From a virus, in IMG/VR virus record IMGVR_UViG_3300034039_000011, positions 1 to 64,000 of that record: DNA of 64,000 nucleotides. One strand, given 5' to 3'. The notes under the pieces are model-generated. The model was not told where the DNA came from. It saw only the letters and a program-made list of their open reading frames with translations, and did not search any database. This document shows, in pieces, positions 61,825 to 64,000 of this stretch. Position 1 is the stretch's first letter. Each line of letters begins with the position of its first letter. Both the position numbers and the translations under genes were made by a program.

Positions 61825-61840
61825 ATATTTATATTGTAGG
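61825..61840 (+). promoter_or_regulatory. Candidate late promoter before gp25
   Basis: ATATTTATATTGTAGG lies ~58 bp before the gp25 ATG in the 143-bp divergent region. The core ATATTTATATT recurs before the 703-residue fibre gene. On the other strand, a TATATTTAAAATAAG stretch could serve gp6 but is a weaker match. Confidence 0.45.
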
Positions 61841-61897
61841 TGTTTAATTAATATTTTTTTCTGAAAATTAAAATAAATTACTATAACTTAATATAAT

Positions 61898-62281
61898 ATG
61901 GCAGGTGAATACATTAATGTAAAATTCCCGTTTACTGAAAGTAAAAATGGAAGTTTTGTTGAATTAACTAAAACAAATTTTGATGCAATCAAATCTGATT
62001 TAATGTTATTGTTACTTACAAATAAAGGTGAAAGAATATATTATCCAGATTATGGAACATATTTATTGAAATATATATTTGAACCTAATGATAATATTAC
62101 ATTTAATTTAATGAAAGAAGATATTCAAAACACCATTAACAAATATATACCAAATCTAAAGATAAAAGATATTAAAGTAAATATTGGTGAATTTGATATA
62201 TATAAAGCAAATGTAAAAATAGAATATGTAATAACAGATAGTGTTTTTGAAAAAACGGATTTTGTTGAAATAAATCTATGA
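61898..62281 (+). CDS. Baseplate wedge protein (gp25-like)
   Basis: A 127-residue protein of the gp25/W family. The central KSDLMLLLLTNKGERIYYPD, then YGTYLLKYIFEPND, is the family core ('..il.T..GeR...p.yG..l...lf.p.d'), followed by the 'DIQNTINKYIPNLKIKDIKV' helix-strand. It nucleates the wedge with gp6 and meets the sheath's first ring. Unlike in many phages it is not in one operon with gp6: the two are divergent. Its last 6 bp overlap the end of the convergent glycosyltransferase gene. Confidence 0.92.
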   Translation: MAGEYINVKFPFTESKNGSFVELTKTNFDAIKSDLMLLLLTNKGERIYYPDYGTYLLKYIFEPNDNITFNLMKEDIQNTINKYIPNLKIKDIKVNIGEFDIYKANVKIEYVITDSVFEKTDFVEINL

Positions 62282-63820
62282 TTTCATTTTTTCATTAATA
62301 TTTTTAATGGTGTTTAACATAATATTTTGTATTATTTTCTTACTAGCACCAAATACATATTTTGCAATAAGTATATTTACAGAACATCTTTTAATTATTT
62401 TATCTTTATATTCATTAGAATTAATTATATTTGATTTATATGATTTTATTTTACCAAAATCTTCATTATATTTAGCAACTGCTTCACCACATACATAATT
62501 TACATAACCATTATTTATGGTTCTTAGAGATATATCATGTTTGATAGTAATATCTTTGTTCAATTCTAGTTCAAAACCATTTAATTTTTTAAATAAATCT
62601 TTTTTCATAAGAAAAATTGGAGAATCTACAAATAAAGTTTCTTTATTATAATGATAATAATAATATTTACTACCAAAACCATACATGAGATTTAATAATA
62701 ATATATTATTTTTGGCATTAATAATTCTAAGATATTCACCACTATAACATATATTATTATCTTTAAAATGAACTCTTGGAGATATTATACCTACAGGTTT
62801 ATTTATTTTTTCTATATTATACATAATAATAGAAACTACATCATTTAAGAAATTTATTTTTGGTGAGGTAAATAAAATATATTCAGAATCTATTTTTGAT
62901 ATAGTACTATTATAAAATTCATATTCATTTTCATCATTATATTCAATTATATTTAATTTATCATTTTTTTGTAATTTATCTATATCAATACTATTATGTA
63001 TTCCAAGAAATATATTATATTTCTCATAATTGGTTTTATCAATAATATTTGATATAAAATCATTTATTTTATTTTCATCAAATTCTTTGGAGATATATGA
63101 CAATATTGATATTGATTTTTTATTTTTAATATTTATTTTTTTGTTTTCAACAAAAATATCAATATCCATATCTATTGGAAGATATTCTTTATATTTTTCT
63201 TCAAATTTCCTTTTGTTTTTTTCCCATTCTTCATTTGGATTACCTAGAGATTTATGTATAATATCTATTTTGGTAAAACATCCTATTCTAACACCATTTA
63301 TGTAATTATTGAAAGTAAAATCAATATCGTAAAAATGGAATCCATCAAAACTTTCATCAAAGTTCTTTTTTATTTTATTTTTATTTACAAAAAAACATAG
63401 ACCATCTAGAATACAAGTATCAATAATATCAGTATATGTTGGAGAAGAATAAAATACTTTTTCCAAATTTCCATTTATTTTATGAATGACATTTTTATAA
63501 GAAGTTTCAGGTACTTCCCACCATTTACCACTAATTAATTTTGAAGTACCTGCAAATCCAATGATACCATAATTTGTTTTATTAAAACATTTTATTACTT
63601 TTCTACCCCAATTATTTGTAGTAAATTCAATATCATCATGTGAGAAACAAATAATATCATATTTTGCTTTATGTAATATTTCATTATATACTTTTGTTAA
63701 AGATTTACTACCATCATTTTCTATTGGGATTATTTCTATATTTTTTATACCAGATGTCTTTTTTACATGTGATATAAAATTTTCATCAATTTTTTTAGTA
63801 CTAAATCCAAATGTTATCAT
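62276..63820 (-). CDS. Two-domain glycosyltransferase (GT2-like)
   Basis: A 514-residue protein. Residues ~1-215 form a GT-A fold like the 'glycosyltransferase-like family' with an SHDDIEF acidic motif near 60 and a DGFHFYDIDF segment near 160-170. After a linker (~220-235) a second GT-A-like domain begins at SISILSYISKEFDENKINDF, with 'YILFTSPKINF' near 310 and 'IKHDISLRTINNGY' near 440. The first domain has the better set of acidic residues. Substrate unknown: modified phage DNA or virion glycans, or host surface sugars. It lies next to gp25, so glycosylation of tail proteins is possible. Followed to the right by a 180-bp A/T-rich region. Confidence 0.8.
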   Translation of the reverse strand: MITFGFSTKKIDENFISHVKKTSGIKNIEIIPIENDGSKSLTKVYNEILHKAKYDIICFSHDDIEFTTNNWGRKVIKCFNKTNYGIIGFAGTSKLISGKWWEVPETSYKNVIHKINGNLEKVFYSSPTYTDIIDTCILDGLCFFVNKNKIKKNFDESFDGFHFYDIDFTFNNYINGVRIGCFTKIDIIHKSLGNPNEEWEKNKRKFEEKYKEYLPIDMDIDIFVENKKINIKNKKSISILSYISKEFDENKINDFISNIIDKTNYEKYNIFLGIHNSIDIDKLQKNDKLNIIEYNDENEYEFYNSTISKIDSEYILFTSPKINFLNDVVSIIMYNIEKINKPVGIISPRVHFKDNNICYSGEYLRIINAKNNILLLNLMYGFGSKYYYYHYNKETLFVDSPIFLMKKDLFKKLNGFELELNKDITIKHDISLRTINNGYVNYVCGEAVAKYNEDFGKIKSYKSNIINSNEYKDKIIKRCSVNILIAKYVFGASKKIIQNIMLNTIKNINEKMKS

Positions 63821-64000
63821 ATTTTTTTATTTAAAAATACTGTTTTTTTTCTTATAATTTTTTATTTTTTTCATATAAAAAAAAATAGAATATACTATCC
63901 CCAAATCTATTAATAATAATAGATTATTTTATTTTTTATATGCCCTAAGATATTTTATAATAATTTCTAGAAAAATTCTAGAATATTTTATTTTATTTAT
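63821..64000. other. A/T-rich intergenic end of window with small dyad
   Basis: About 180 bp upstream of the glycosyltransferase gene with no plausible gene. TTCTAGA (63965-63971) and TCTAGAA (63977-63983) form a 7-bp inverted repeat; short repeats of ATATTTTAT flank it. It could hold the promoter of the - strand glycosyltransferase gene or of a gene past the window edge. Confidence 0.4.

Overview
The window is part of a large, AT-rich genome of a contractile-tailed (T4-like, myovirus-type) bacteriophage whose host is most likely a member of the Bacteroidota, probably a flavobacterium-like organism. The phage assignment rests on a tail sheath, a gp25-like and a gp6/J-like baseplate wedge protein, a neck-type connector, many fibre proteins, a family B DNA polymerase and a DnaB-type helicase. 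The host assignment rests on four signals: a secreted protein whose tail resembles the type IX secretion (T9SS) C-terminal sorting domain, SprB-type repeats in virion proteins, absence of Shine-Dalgarno sequences with A/T-rich leaders instead, and host-type -7 boxes (TAnnTTTG) before several non-structural genes.

Layout. 1-5837 (+): two fibre proteins built from Gly-Gly/Asn beta-solenoid repeats, then a neck protein. 5845-15327 (mostly -): intein-containing DNA polymerase, sulfotransferase, glutaredoxin and intein-containing SNF2 helicase, with two small + strand genes between. 15428-25290 (+): head-tail/tail completion proteins, a run of fibre proteins, the tail sheath and an OmpA-domain protein. 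25291-27230: an IS607-type transposon (serine recombinase plus TnpB). 27301-36294 (-): DnaB helicase with a class 3-type intein, MazG-like pyrophosphohydrolase, three DNA methyltransferases, DUF4326, two cREC-domain proteins, a lipoprotein, an M15 peptidase (probable endolysin) and small unknowns. 36318-38075: an IS605-type transposon with divergent tnpA and tnpB. 38078-61754 (-): a RuvC-like nuclease, the T9SS-tailed protein and a long block of baseplate/tail proteins ending in gp6. 61898-62281 (+): gp25. 62276-63820 (-): a two-domain glycosyltransferase.

How it fits together. Polymerase, SNF2 and DnaB form the replication set; each carries an intein at its catalytic or nucleotide-binding site, and all three inteins have eroded LAGLIDADG endonuclease regions. 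The methyltransferases, MazG, DUF4326 and cREC proteins look like an early DNA-modification and host-takeover block. The structural block is unusually rich in Bacteroidota surface-protein modules (SprB repeats, carboxypeptidase-regulatory fold, T9SS-like tail) and in a cysteine-rich 'ECC' repeat that I do not recognise.

Two promoter classes can be proposed by eye: TAnnTTTG boxes before early-type genes and an ATTTATATTATGG-like motif before structural units. No tRNA, rRNA or CRISPR array was seen, and no stretch over 300 bases lacks a gene. All function calls come from reading motifs; no database search was run.
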